A stretch of 5,564 nucleotides of DNA from Ramlibacter sp. Its GTDB lineage: Bacteria; Pseudomonadota; Gammaproteobacteria; Burkholderiales; Burkholderiaceae. Made by a program: the position numbers and the translations under genes. The stretch is taken from NCBI GenBank assembly GCA_014376915.1, contig JACMQP010000443.1, forward strand, positions 1 through 5,564, in the 5' to 3' direction. A model generated the notes under the pieces. That model searched no databases. It was not told where the DNA came from and was given only the letters and a program-made list of their open reading frames with translations. This document shows, in pieces, positions 1 to 5,564 of the stretch. Every line of letters begins with the position of its first letter. Positions within the stretch are counted from its first letter, which is position 1.

Positions 1-758
1 AGCGCGCTCGACGCCAGCGACTGCGCCAGTGGTTCGCCGCGCTCGTCGTCGATGTTGATCACCGCAGCCCGCAGGCCGGGCCAGCGGAACAGTTCCGCCT
101 TCGCCTCCCAGTACGCCTGCATGCTGCCGTGGTAGTCGAGATGGTCCTGGGTGAAATTGGTGAAGATCGCCACCTGGATCTGCGTTCCGTCCAGGCGTCG
201 CTCGACGATGCCGATCGACGAGGCCTCGATCGCGCAGGCCTGCAGGCCCTCGTCGACGAAACGGCGAAACTGCCGTTGCAACAGCACCGGATCGGGCGTC
301 GTCAGGCCGGTGTGTTCCACGTCGGGCGGCCGGCCCACCCCCAGCGTTCCGACCAGTCCGCAAGGCCGTGGCTGCTTGAGGCTGGACAGCGCCAGCGCCA
401 GCCACCAGGCAGTCGAGGTCTTGCCGTTGGTGCCGGTGACGGCCAGCACCTGCAGGTGCGCCGTCGGCTGGTCGTAATAGGCTGCGGCGATCGGACCGGT
501 CGCGCTTTTCAGGCCGGCGTAGCTGGCAATGGCTGCGGCGTCGAAGCCGAATTGCTCCATCCCGGCCTGCTCCACGAGGCAGGCGACAGCACCCAGCGAC
601 AATGCCGACGGCACATGGCTGCGACCGTCGCTAGCGGCGCCCGGCCAGGCGATGAAGCCGTCGCCCGGATGGATGCGGCGGCTGTCGCAGTGCAGCGCGC
701 CGGTCACGCGCCCGCGCAGCCACAGGGCAGCCTCGCGGGGACTGTGCAGCCGCTGCAT
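1..758 (-). CDS. murE: UDP-MurNAc-tripeptide synthetase MurE, 5' part (partial at window edge)
   Basis: Cytoplasmic Mur ligase that adds the third peptide residue, normally meso-diaminopimelate in Gram-negatives, to UDP-MurNAc-L-Ala-D-Glu using ATP. The first 252 codons are present and the frame is open to the window edge. Visible signatures: an N-terminal domain with DSRRIHPGD near residues 29-37, the ATP-binding loop TGTNGKTST at 108-116 (Lys113), EASSIG at 178-183, and TNFTQDHLDYHG at 200-211. The motif YWEAKAELF follows, whose Lys220 aligns with the carbamylated lysine of Mur ligases. The ATG at 758 shares its A with the ftsI stop (TGATG) and has a strong GGAGGAG ribosome site 8 bases upstream. 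The C-terminal domain, including the DNPR-type motif that would prove diaminopimelate specificity, lies outside the window. Some Burkholderiales carry a murE-murF fusion, which cannot be judged here. Confidence 0.97.
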   Translation of the reverse strand, partial: MQRLHSPREAALWLRGRVTGALHCDSRRIHPGDGFIAWPGAASDGRSHVPSALSLGAVACLVEQAGMEQFGFDAAAIASYAGLKSATGPIAAAYYDQPTAHLQVLAVTGTNGKTSTAWWLALALSSLKQPRPCGLVGTLGVGRPPDVEHTGLTTPDPVLLQRQFRRFVDEGLQACAIEASSIGIVERRLDGTQIQVAIFTNFTQDHLDYHGSMQAYWEAKAELFRWPGLRAAVINIDDERGEPLAQSLASSA

Positions 759-2494
759 CAGAACGACTCCTCCACCGCATCCACCACGATCTGCGGCTTG
801 ACGTTCATGTCCGGCTGAACGCCCATCATGCGCAGCGTCTGCTGCACAGTGGCGCTGAACACCGGGGCGGCGACATCGCCGCCGAAGTACTTGCCGGCCG
901 TCGGTTCGTCCACCATCACCGCGACGATGATGCGCGGCTTGTCGATCGGTGCCAGGCCGACGAACCACGAGCGGTACTTGTTGGTGGAATAGCCCTTGCC
1001 CACCTGCTTGTGCGCGGTGCCGGACTTGCCGCCGACCGAATATCCCACCGTCTGCGCCTTGGGGCCAGTGCCGCCGGGGCCTGCGGCCATCTGCAGCATG
1101 GTGCGGATTTCGGCTGCGGTCTTCGCGGAGAACACGCGGGTGCCGACGGGGTGGTCGCTGGACTTGAGCAGCGTGGCGGGAATGATGTTGCCGCCGTTGG
1201 CCCACACGGTGTAGGAGCGCGCCATCTGGAACAGCGAAGCCGACAGGCCGTAGCCGTATGACATGGTGGCCTGCTCCACCGGCTTCCAGGTCTTGTACGG
1301 GCGCAGCCGGCCGCTCACCGCGCCGGGGAAGGTGATCTGCGGCTTCTGGCCGAAACCCGCTTCGGAGAAGGTCTCCCACATCTCGCGCGGTTGCATCTGC
1401 AGCGCGATCTTGAGCGTGCCGATGTTGCTGGACTTCTGGATCACCTGCTGCACCGTCAGCATGCCGTGCGCGTGCGAATCGGAAATCTTCGAGCCGCCGA
1501 TCACGACGTAGCCGGGCGCGGTCTGGATTTGCGTCTGCGGCGTGACGCGGCCGGTTTCCATGGCCAGGCCGATGGTGAACGGCTTCATGGTCGACCCGGG
1601 CTCGAAGGTGTCGGTGAGCGCGCGGTTGCGCAGTTGCTCGCCGGTGAGGTTCTGCCGCTTGTCCGGCGAATAGCTCGGGTAGTTGGCCAGCGCCAGCACC
1701 TCGCCGGTCTGCGCGTCGAGCACCACCACGCTGCCGGCCCTGGCCTTGTTCGCGATCACCGCGTCACGCAACTTCTGCCAGGCGAAGAACTGCACCTTGC
1801 TGTCCACCGACAGCTGCAGGTCGCGGCCATCCACCGGCGGTGACAGTTCGCCCACGTCCTCGACCACGCGGCCGAGCCGGTCCTTGATCACGCGGCGCGA
1901 GCCGGCGCGGCCGGCCAGGTCCTTGTCGAAGGCCAGTTCCATGCCCTCCTGGCCCTTGTCCTCGACGTCGGTAAAGCCCACCACGTGCGCGGCCGCTTCA
2001 CCTTCGGGGTACTGGCGCCGGTACTCCATGCGCTGGTGGATGCCCTTGAGGTTCAGCGCCGCGATCTCCTTGGCGACGCTCTCGTCGACCTGGCGCTTGA
2101 CCCAGACGAAGGTCTTGTCCTCGTTCTCCAGCTTCTTGCTCAATTCGGCCACCGGCATTTCGAGCAGCCTGGCCAGCTGCTGCAGCCTGGCCTTGTCTTC
2201 CCGCTCGACGTCTTCCGGGATCGCCCAGATGCTGGGCGCCGGCACGCTGCTGGCCAGCAGCAGGCCGTTGCGGTCCAGGATCCGGCCGCGATTTGCCGGC
2301 AATTCCAGCGTGCGGCCGAAGCGCACTTCGCCTTGTTTCTGGAAGAACTCGTTGCCAAACACCTGCACCCATGCGGCGCGTCCCGCGAGGCCGAGAAAGC
2401 CCAGCGCGATGCCGGCCACGATCAGCTTGCTGCGCCAGACCGGCGTCTTGCTCGCGAGCAGCGGCGATGAGGTGTAGGCGACGGATCGTGTCAT
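758..2494 (-). CDS. ftsI: Septal peptidoglycan transpeptidase FtsI (PBP3)
   Basis: Class B penicillin-binding protein that cross-links septal peptidoglycan with FtsW, anchored in the inner membrane with its catalytic domain in the periplasm. At 578 aa it is close to the 588 aa of E. coli FtsI. A short cytoplasmic tail is followed by one membrane segment at about residues 24-46. The class B dimerisation-domain motif RGRILDRNG is at 69-77. The transpeptidase domain has all three active-site motifs: STMK at 301-304 (nucleophile Ser301, Lys304), SSN at 355-357, and KSGT at 490-493. The third motif has Ser where E. coli has Thr (KTGT), a common variant of the family. The ATG at 2494 overlaps the ftsL stop by 4 bases (ATGA) and has GGGAG 7 bases upstream. 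The stop TGA runs into the murE ATG. Confidence 0.98.
   Translation of the reverse strand: MTRSVAYTSSPLLASKTPVWRSKLIVAGIALGFLGLAGRAAWVQVFGNEFFQKQGEVRFGRTLELPANRGRILDRNGLLLASSVPAPSIWAIPEDVEREDKARLQQLARLLEMPVAELSKKLENEDKTFVWVKRQVDESVAKEIAALNLKGIHQRMEYRRQYPEGEAAAHVVGFTDVEDKGQEGMELAFDKDLAGRAGSRRVIKDRLGRVVEDVGELSPPVDGRDLQLSVDSKVQFFAWQKLRDAVIANKARAGSVVVLDAQTGEVLALANYPSYSPDKRQNLTGEQLRNRALTDTFEPGSTMKPFTIGLAMETGRVTPQTQIQTAPGYVVIGGSKISDSHAHGMLTVQQVIQKSSNIGTLKIALQMQPREMWETFSEAGFGQKPQITFPGAVSGRLRPYKTWKPVEQATMSYGYGLSASLFQMARSYTVWANGGNIIPATLLKSSDHPVGTRVFSAKTAAEIRTMLQMAAGPGGTGPKAQTVGYSVGGKSGTAHKQVGKGYSTNKYRSWFVGLAPIDKPRIIVAVMVDEPTAGKYFGGDVAAPVFSATVQQTLRMMGVQPDMNVKPQIVVDAVEESF
767..773 (-). promoter_or_regulatory. 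Ribosome binding site of murE
   Basis: GGAGGAG on the minus strand inside the last codons of ftsI, 8 bases before the ATG at 758. It is a near-perfect Shine-Dalgarno sequence. It fixes the murE start and suggests murE can be initiated independently as well as by coupling to ftsI termination. Confidence 0.8.
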
Positions 2495-2787
2495 TGCGCC
2501 ACTCCCACCGCCGCGGCGCTCGCGCCTTTGCGCGCCACGTATTGCGTGATCGCCGGGGAGGCGGTGCGCATCTGCAGTTGTTCCTTGGCCAGCCTCTCCA
2601 CCCGCATCGGCGTGGCCTGGGCCCGCTTTTCCACCTGCAGCCGTTCGTTGTCGGTCTCGAGCTTGCGGGCTTCGCTGGTCGCCTTGTCCAGCTCGGTGGT
2701 CAGACTGCGCGATTCATATTGCGTGCGCACCAGGTACAACGCGCTCACCAGGACGGCGAGCAGCAGGACGAGATTGAGCCGCGTCAT
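2491..2787 (-). CDS. ftsL: Cell division protein FtsL
   Basis: Small bitopic divisome protein (98 aa) that forms the FtsQLB complex with FtsB and FtsQ and helps activate septal synthesis by FtsWI. The sequence shows a two- to three-residue cytoplasmic tail, one hydrophobic segment at about residues 4-20 ([17 protein letters not shown]), and then a charged helical stretch at about 26-72 with heptad-like spacing typical of its coiled coil. FtsL proteins diverge strongly in sequence. The call rests on size, topology and the position between rsmH and ftsI. The ATG at 2787 overlaps the rsmH stop by 4 bases (ATGA), with GGAG 5 bases upstream. A longer open frame continues upstream to about 3126 but lies inside rsmH out of frame, so the short form is chosen. 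Confidence 0.94.
   Translation of the reverse strand: MTRLNLVLLLAVLVSALYLVRTQYESRSLTTELDKATSEARKLETDNERLQVEKRAQATPMRVERLAKEQLQMRTASPAITQYVARKGASAAAVGVAQ
2502..2506 (-). promoter_or_regulatory. Ribosome binding site of ftsI
   Basis: GGGAG on the minus strand within the end of ftsL, 7 bases before the ftsI ATG at 2494. It supports this start over any internal Met. Confidence 0.7.
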
Positions 2788-3698
2788 GCGAGCTCCGTCC
2801 TCTGCGCAACGCGCATGATCGCGCTGCGCGACCGCGGGTTGGCTTTCACTTCCTCGTCGGAGGGCTTGATGCGATCCAGAGCCTTGAGCTTCATCGCCTG
2901 CGGCGCGGCGAACGGCGCGCGGCGGTCGAACACCTCGCGCGAATGCTTCGCGATGAACTGCTTGACGATCCGGTCCTCCAGCGAGTGGAAGCTGATCACC
3001 ACCAGCCGCCCCTGCGGTTGCAAAATGTCCAGGCTGGCATCTAGCGCCTGCTGGAGCTCTTCGAGCTCGGCATTGATGAAAATCCGAAGAGCCTGAAAGG
3101 TGCGGGTCGCGGGGTCTTGCCCCCACTCGCGGGTCTTGACCGCGCCAGCCACGAGCTGGGCCAGCTCCGCGGTGCTTGCGAGCGGGCCTTTGTCTGCGCG
3201 GCGAGCCACAATCGCCTTTGCAACCGGAACAGCAAACCGTTCTTCGCCATAGTCACGAATCACCTCCGCGATCTGCTCCATCTCCGCCGTCGCCAGCCAG
3301 TCGGCCACACTCTCGCCGCGCGTCGGGTCCATGCGCATGTCCAGCGGACCGTCGTTGCGAAACGAAAAACCTCGGGCCGGATTGTCGATCTGCGGCGAGC
3401 TCACGCCCAGGTCCAGCAGGATGCCGGTGGCGCTGCGCGGAGGCAGGTCGCCCAGGTTGCGAAAGCCCTCGTGCCGGATGGAGAAACGCGCATCGGCGAT
3501 GGTCGCGGCTTCCGCCATCGCATCCGGATCCTTGTCGAAGGCGATCAGCCGGCCCTGCGGATCCAGCTGCGAGAGCAGCAGGCGCGAGTGGCCGCCGCGC
3601 CCGAAGGTCGCATCGATGTAGGTGCCATCCGTCCTGGTGAGAAGTGCGTCGACCGCTTCTTTCAACAGGACGGTGGTGTGTTGCCATGTGCTTTCCAC
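2784..3698 (-). CDS. rsmH: 16S rRNA (cytosine(1402)-N(4))-methyltransferase RsmH
   Basis: SAM-dependent enzyme, formerly MraW, that methylates N4 of C1402 in the decoding centre of 16S rRNA. At 304 aa it is full length for the family. Motifs in order: [10 protein letters not shown] at 7-16, the SAM-binding loop [10 protein letters not shown] at 29-38, the acidic strand end FDKD at 54-57, DLGVSSPQ at 96-103, PLDMRMD at 118-124, [11 protein letters not shown] at 199-209, [14 protein letters not shown] at 235-248, and NPRSRSA at 287-293 near the C terminus. No key motif is missing. The start is GTG, 9 bases after the mraZ stop. The only Shine-Dalgarno-like bases (GCAGG) end 2 bases before it, so translation probably depends on coupling to mraZ. 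The stop overlaps ftsL by ATGA. Confidence 0.98.
   Translation of the reverse strand: MESTWQHTTVLLKEAVDALLTRTDGTYIDATFGRGGHSRLLLSQLDPQGRLIAFDKDPDAMAEAATIADARFSIRHEGFRNLGDLPPRSATGILLDLGVSSPQIDNPARGFSFRNDGPLDMRMDPTRGESVADWLATAEMEQIAEVIRDYGEERFAVPVAKAIVARRADKGPLASTAELAQLVAGAVKTREWGQDPATRTFQALRIFINAELEELQQALDASLDILQPQGRLVVISFHSLEDRIVKQFIAKHSREVFDRRAPFAAPQAMKLKALDRIKPSDEEVKANPRSRSAIMRVAQRTELA
2793..2796 (-). promoter_or_regulatory. Ribosome binding site of ftsL
   Basis: GGAG on the minus strand, 5 bases before the ATG at 2787, with a second purine-rich AGAGGA at 2798-2803. It decides the short FtsL start against the longer frame that would be embedded in rsmH. Confidence 0.6.
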
Positions 3699-3707
3699 CG
3701 CCTGCTT

Positions 3708-4136
3708 TCAAAAAGAAAAGTCCTTGAAGACATCCGGCATCGCCCCGCGCATCGCTTGGGCCTCCTTGGCCTCGTAGGTCGCCTTGTCCCAGAGCTCGAA
3801 GTGATTGCCCATGCCCAGGAGCATGGTTTCCTTCTCGATGCCGGCGCCGGCGCGCAGTTCGGGCGAGACCAGCACGCGGCCGGTTCCATCGAGTTCGACG
3901 TCCATGGCGTTGCCCAGAAAGATTCTCTTCCACCACTGCGCTTCCATGGGTAACGCGGCGATACGGGCGCTGAATTTTTCCCACTCCGGACGGGGGAACA
4001 TCATGAGGCAGCCGTGCGGATGCTTGGTGATGGTGATCTGGTTGGCGGCGGTCGCGGACAGGACGTCACGATGCCGGGTCGGCACGGAAAGCCGGCCTTT
4101 CGCATCCAGACTGAGAGACGACGCCCCTTGAAACAC
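3708..4136 (-). CDS. mraZ: Transcriptional regulator MraZ
   Basis: First gene of the dcw cluster. It encodes a DNA-binding protein of the AbrB-like (SpoVT/MraZ) fold that assembles into rings and binds repeats in front of its own gene. In E. coli it represses the mra promoter. The protein is 142 aa, a usual length (E. coli 152). The two tandem MraZ domains each show the DxxGR signature: DAKGRLSVP at 11-19 and [13 protein letters not shown] at 83-95. The start is GTG at 4136, preceded by AAGGAA with an 8-base spacer, and no better in-frame start is visible. The upstream region contains a regular AGTG repeat array that fits autoregulation. Confidence 0.97.
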   Translation of the reverse strand: MFQGASSLSLDAKGRLSVPTRHRDVLSATAANQITITKHPHGCLMMFPRPEWEKFSARIAALPMEAQWWKRIFLGNAMDVELDGTGRVLVSPELRAGAGIEKETMLLGMGNHFELWDKATYEAKEAQAMRGAMPDVFKDFSF

Positions 4137-4144
4137 CGGTGTGA

Positions 4145-4150
4145 TTCCTT
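4145..4150 (-). promoter_or_regulatory. Ribosome binding site of mraZ
   Basis: AAGGAA on the minus strand, 8 bases before the GTG at 4136. It supports the non-ATG start. Confidence 0.7.
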
Positions 4151-4174
4151 GCTACAGAAAAAGCGCAACCGTGG

Positions 4175-4188
4175 AGTGCGAAGGCACT
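4175..4188 (-). repeat. Small inverted repeat in the mraZ leader
   Basis: A perfect 5-base inverted repeat, AGTGC-CTTC-GCACT on the minus strand. Its first arm is the last AGTG box of the putative MraZ operator. It would form a short hairpin in the leader RNA about 39 bases before the mraZ start. No T run follows, so it is not a terminator. It may be incidental. Confidence 0.4.
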
Positions 4189-4218
4189 GTTCACCACTTA
4201 ATTGCACTTTTTTCCACT
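4184..4218 (-). promoter_or_regulatory. Putative MraZ operator: four AGTG(G/C) direct repeats at 10-base period
   Basis: Read on the minus strand, AGTGG, AGTGC, AGTGG and AGTGC start at 4218, 4208, 4198 and 4188, exactly 10 bases apart, each followed by a variable 5-base spacer. A further AGTGG starts at 4236, 18 bases upstream and out of this phase. MraZ proteins are known to bind short G-rich direct repeats about one helical turn apart before mraZ. The repeats are seen directly. Binding by this MraZ is inferred from family and position. Confidence 0.8.
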
Positions 4219-4243
4219 GTAGCAGGAAAAGCCACTTTCGCAA
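4216..4243 (-). promoter_or_regulatory. Candidate proximal sigma-70 promoter of the mra/dcw cluster
   Basis: The minus strand has TTGCGA at 4243-4238 (4 of 6 matches to the -35 consensus), a 16-base spacer, and TACAGT at 4221-4216 (4 of 6 matches to -10). A TGC directly before the -10 makes it an extended -10 element. Transcription would start near 4209, giving a leader of about 70 bases. The -10 overlaps the first AGTG box, so bound MraZ should block polymerase. The individual boxes are weak, so this is a prediction. Confidence 0.5.
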
Positions 4244-4324
4244 GATGGCGAGCACGTGATTTTTGCAATGAAATCAACGACTTAGAACATCTTCTCAACG
4301 CCTGATGCGAAAGAAAACCGTTCT

Positions 4325-4352
4325 AGATTAAGCACTTAGCCGAGGCTGTCAA
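4325..4352 (-). promoter_or_regulatory. Candidate distal promoter upstream of mraZ
   Basis: The minus strand has a perfect -35 hexamer TTGACA at 4352-4347 and, after 16 bases, TAATCT at 4330-4325. The -10 matches the consensus only at positions 1, 2 and 6. If active it would start transcripts near 4318, about 180 bases before mraZ and outside the AGTG array. The perfect -35 in an AT-richer stretch is suggestive. The poor -10 keeps confidence low. Confidence 0.35.
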
Positions 4353-4359
4353 AGTGAAA

Positions 4360-4379
4360 CCTCAAGCTGAGGCAGCTTG
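4360..4379 (-). terminator. Overlapping hairpins, possible weak terminator of the STAS gene
   Basis: Two mutually exclusive stems share bases. One is CAAGCTG-CCT-CAGCTTG (7-base stem, 3-base loop, 4379-4363). The other is CCTCA-GCT-TGAGG (5-base stem, 4372-4360), followed on the minus strand by TTTCACTTT. The T tract is interrupted and the stem lies about 100 bases after the STAS stop, so termination here is uncertain. No better terminator is visible between the STAS gene and mraZ. Confidence 0.3.
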
Positions 4380-4393
4380 TTAGAGGATGTTGC

Positions 4394-4409
4394 GACAAAG
4401 GCCTTCGTC
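4394..4409. repeat. Near-palindromic 16-base dyad
   Basis: GACAAAGGCCTTCGTC has 7 of 8 base pairs symmetrical around 4401/4402 with no loop. That form fits a protein-binding dyad better than an RNA hairpin. It lies between the STAS stop and the candidate distal promoter. No known regulator is recognised, and chance is possible. Confidence 0.25.
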
Positions 4410-4481
4410 CGGGCTGCGATGCGCCAGCCGCCAATCGACGTCGGCAGCGTCGATCCAAGGCCCGGGGCCGCCGGGGAACGG

Positions 4482-5564
4482 CTAGTCGGTGCGCGCGACG
4501 ACCCGTGCGTGCTCGCTGATGCCGATCACGTTGAAGAAGCCGGCGACCAGCCGGTGCACATTCACGAACTGCACCTGCCGGCCTTCGGCCTGCCGCTGCG
4601 AAACCCAGTTCAGCAGCGTGCCGGCGGCGGAGAAATCGATGCGGATCAGCCGGTCGCAGGAAATGACCATGATGTCGGCGCCGGCCAGCTTGGCCTCGAG
4701 CGTCGCCAACGCTTCCGCGGCGTCGCCCAGGATCTGCCCGGCAAGCTCGACCGTCGAGATATTCGAGATCTGCGCGATCTGGCTGTCGCCGACCATCGTC
4801 ATCACGCCGGTCGCCATCGAGTCGTGGAACGCGTCGCCGATGATGGTGTGGCCGGAGATATAGCTGCCGTCGTTCTGCAGCGGCTTGAACTCGGTGCGGG
4901 CACTTTCCCAGGACGGCGGCGACACCTCATAGGTGACGCAGTAGTCCAGGGCCACCAGCTCGAACTCGTCGGGCTGGTGGGTGACGCGCAGCATCTCCAT
5001 GCGCAGCCGCCACCACGCCGGGTTGGCCGTCTTGTCACCCGACGACGTGCCGTTGCGCAGGACATTTTCAAGGTTGTCGGCACCGATGAAGCGCAGCTGC
5101 ACCGGCTGCGAGGCCCACAGCGTGAACGCTTTCGCCAGCCCCTCAAGCGCGCCTTCCTCGATGGTGTTGAGCTTGTTCCAGTTCAGCCGCCAGGGCTGCG
5201 GCGCTTTGGTCAGAGCGGCGTTGAGGGCCGCCAGGGTCTGGGTGCCGAACGACGCCGGCGAACTCCAGTCCGCGATCTGCTGGCCCGTCGGCACCGACGC
5301 CGCGGACGGCGCGTTCATCCGGCTCACTGCATCGGGCAACGACACCCATTGCGGCGCCGAGCGGGCGAAGCGTCCCGCGAACTCGATCGCAGCGGCCTCG
5401 TAGCGGTCGAGCTGACCGGTGGCCCGGTACAGGTCGAACAGCGTGAGCCAGGTTTCGTCGTGGTTGATACGCTGGCCGGTAGGCGCCAGCACTTCCAGCA
5501 ACCCGGCCTCGGCGCCGGCGTCGTCACCGTTGGCGAAGCGGATCGCCGCCTCCTCCAGTTCGGG
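4482..5564 (-). CDS. STAS-domain protein with duplicated helical/STAS-like modules, C-terminal part (partial)
   Basis: The last 360 codons of a gene whose start lies beyond the window. The frame is open from the edge and ends in TAG at 4482-4484. Numbering from the edge, a TPR-like helical stretch (about 1-73) precedes a first STAS/MlaB-like region (about 99-171), then a second helical stretch (183-219) and a clearer STAS domain (about 253-358). The C-terminal STAS has DFSAAG at 310-315. Its Ser312 sits where the phosphorylated serine of SpoIIAA-type anti-sigma antagonists lies. No signal peptide or membrane segment is visible, so it is probably cytoplasmic. STAS domains mediate partner switching or accessory roles in transport; which applies here is unknown. 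It is separated from mraZ by 345 bases and is probably its own unit. Confidence 0.85.
   Translation of the reverse strand, partial: PELEEAAIRFANGDDAGAEAGLLEVLAPTGQRINHDETWLTLFDLYRATGQLDRYEAAAIEFAGRFARSAPQWVSLPDAVSRMNAPSAASVPTGQQIADWSSPASFGTQTLAALNAALTKAPQPWRLNWNKLNTIEEGALEGLAKAFTLWASQPVQLRFIGADNLENVLRNGTSSGDKTANPAWWRLRMEMLRVTHQPDEFELVALDYCVTYEVSPPSWESARTEFKPLQNDGSYISGHTIIGDAFHDSMATGVMTMVGDSQIAQISNISTVELAGQILGDAAEALATLEAKLAGADIMVISCDRLIRIDFSAAGTLLNWVSQRQAEGRQVQFVNVHRLVAGFFNVIGISEHARVVARTD
4908..5018 (-). repeat. Internal protein repeat, copy 2 (37 codons)
   Basis: Residues 183-219 of the STAS fragment, exactly 146 residues after copy 1. The shared positions are W185, R193, T195, Q197, D199, E202, A205, S215, P217 and W219. 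Each copy precedes a STAS-like region, so the duplicated unit appears to be helices plus STAS. Confidence 0.65.
5346..5456 (-). repeat. Internal protein repeat, copy 1 (37 codons)
   Basis: Residues 37-73 of the STAS fragment. They align without gaps to residues 183-219 with 10 of 37 identities (W39, R47, T49, Q51, D53, E56, A59, S69, P71, W73) and many conservative pairs. This is an ancient duplication visible at protein level only. Confidence 0.65.

Larger units (their letters stand above)
4137..4481. other. Intergenic region between the STAS gene and mraZ
   Basis: A 345-base gap with no supported gene on either strand. The part next to the STAS gene (about 4385-4481) is GC-rich like coding DNA and holds the 16-base dyad. 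The part from about 4200 to 4384 has more A+T and holds the hairpins and both candidate promoters. The AGTG array and the mraZ ribosome site fill the end next to mraZ. Confidence 0.8.

Noticed and set aside
490..493. Loss of the canonical KTG box in FtsI (KSGT at protein residues 490-493)
   Set aside because: KSG is a normal variant of the third penicillin-binding motif. The other two motifs are intact, so there is no sign of an inactive or resistance-altered protein.
129..818. Plus-strand open frame (229 codons) opposite murE
   Set aside because: The minus-strand reading gives an uninterrupted MurE with its ATP loop and Mur ligase motifs, so the plus frame is a shadow.
1683..2477. Long plus-strand open frame (264 codons) opposite ftsI
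   Set aside because: Composition is rich in Ser, Arg and Ala with no recognisable motif. It lies opposite a fully conserved ftsI, so it is a GC-rich antisense shadow.
2491..3126. Extended FtsL of 211 residues
   Set aside because: The extra N-terminal part is rsmH read in another frame. The ATG at 2787 has a ribosome site and the usual ATGA overlap, and gives a normal FtsL size.
3117..3953. Long plus-strand open frame (278 codons) opposite rsmH and mraZ
   Set aside because: It spans two real genes and their junction on the other strand and has no family motif. High GC makes such frames common.
3253..3984. Minus-strand open frame (243 codons) across mraZ and rsmH
   Set aside because: It overlaps both conserved genes in another frame, and its sequence is low-complexity Arg/Gly/Ala-rich.
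4461..4475. CCCGG-GGCCG-CCGGG hairpin just after the STAS stop as a terminator
   Set aside because: It has only a 5-base stem in GC-rich DNA, with no T run after it on the minus strand.
4482..5501. TTG at 5501 as the start of the STAS protein
   Set aside because: The frame stays open to the window edge, and the 21 upstream codons (PELEEAAIRFANG...) look like ordinary helical protein continuous with the rest. The gene is therefore treated as partial.

Overview
The window is the start of a division and cell wall (dcw/mra) cluster from a GC-rich proteobacterium. All genes lie on the minus strand, so the biological order runs from high to low coordinates. The FtsI, MurE, RsmH and MraZ sequences look like those of Betaproteobacteria, order Burkholderiales, most probably the Comamonadaceae / Rubrivivax-Leptothrix side. 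That placement is from recognising protein flavour, not from a search.

Layout, in transcription order. (1) 5564-4482: the 3' part of a STAS-domain gene, cut by the window edge, with two repeated helical-plus-STAS-like modules. (2) 4481-4137: a 345-base intergenic region with more A+T than its surroundings. It holds candidate hairpins, a distal and a proximal candidate promoter, and a direct-repeat array (four AGTG boxes exactly 10 bases apart) that fits an MraZ operator. (3) 4136-3708 mraZ, (4) 3698-2784 rsmH, (5) 2787-2491 ftsL, (6) 2494-758 ftsI, (7) 758-1 the 5' part of murE, cut by the window edge.

The five dcw genes form one tightly packed transcription unit. mraZ and rsmH are 9 bases apart, rsmH/ftsL and ftsL/ftsI overlap by 4 bases (ATGA), and ftsI/murE share one base (TGATG). 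MraZ is the cluster's own regulator, RsmH modifies 16S rRNA, FtsL and FtsI are septal divisome proteins, and MurE makes the peptidoglycan precursor. The dcw part is canonical.

The parts that deserve attention are the repeat array and promoter architecture before mraZ, the competing hairpins after the STAS gene, and the duplicated architecture of the STAS protein. I see no mobile element, CRISPR array, tRNA or rRNA, and no convincing new multi-gene system.
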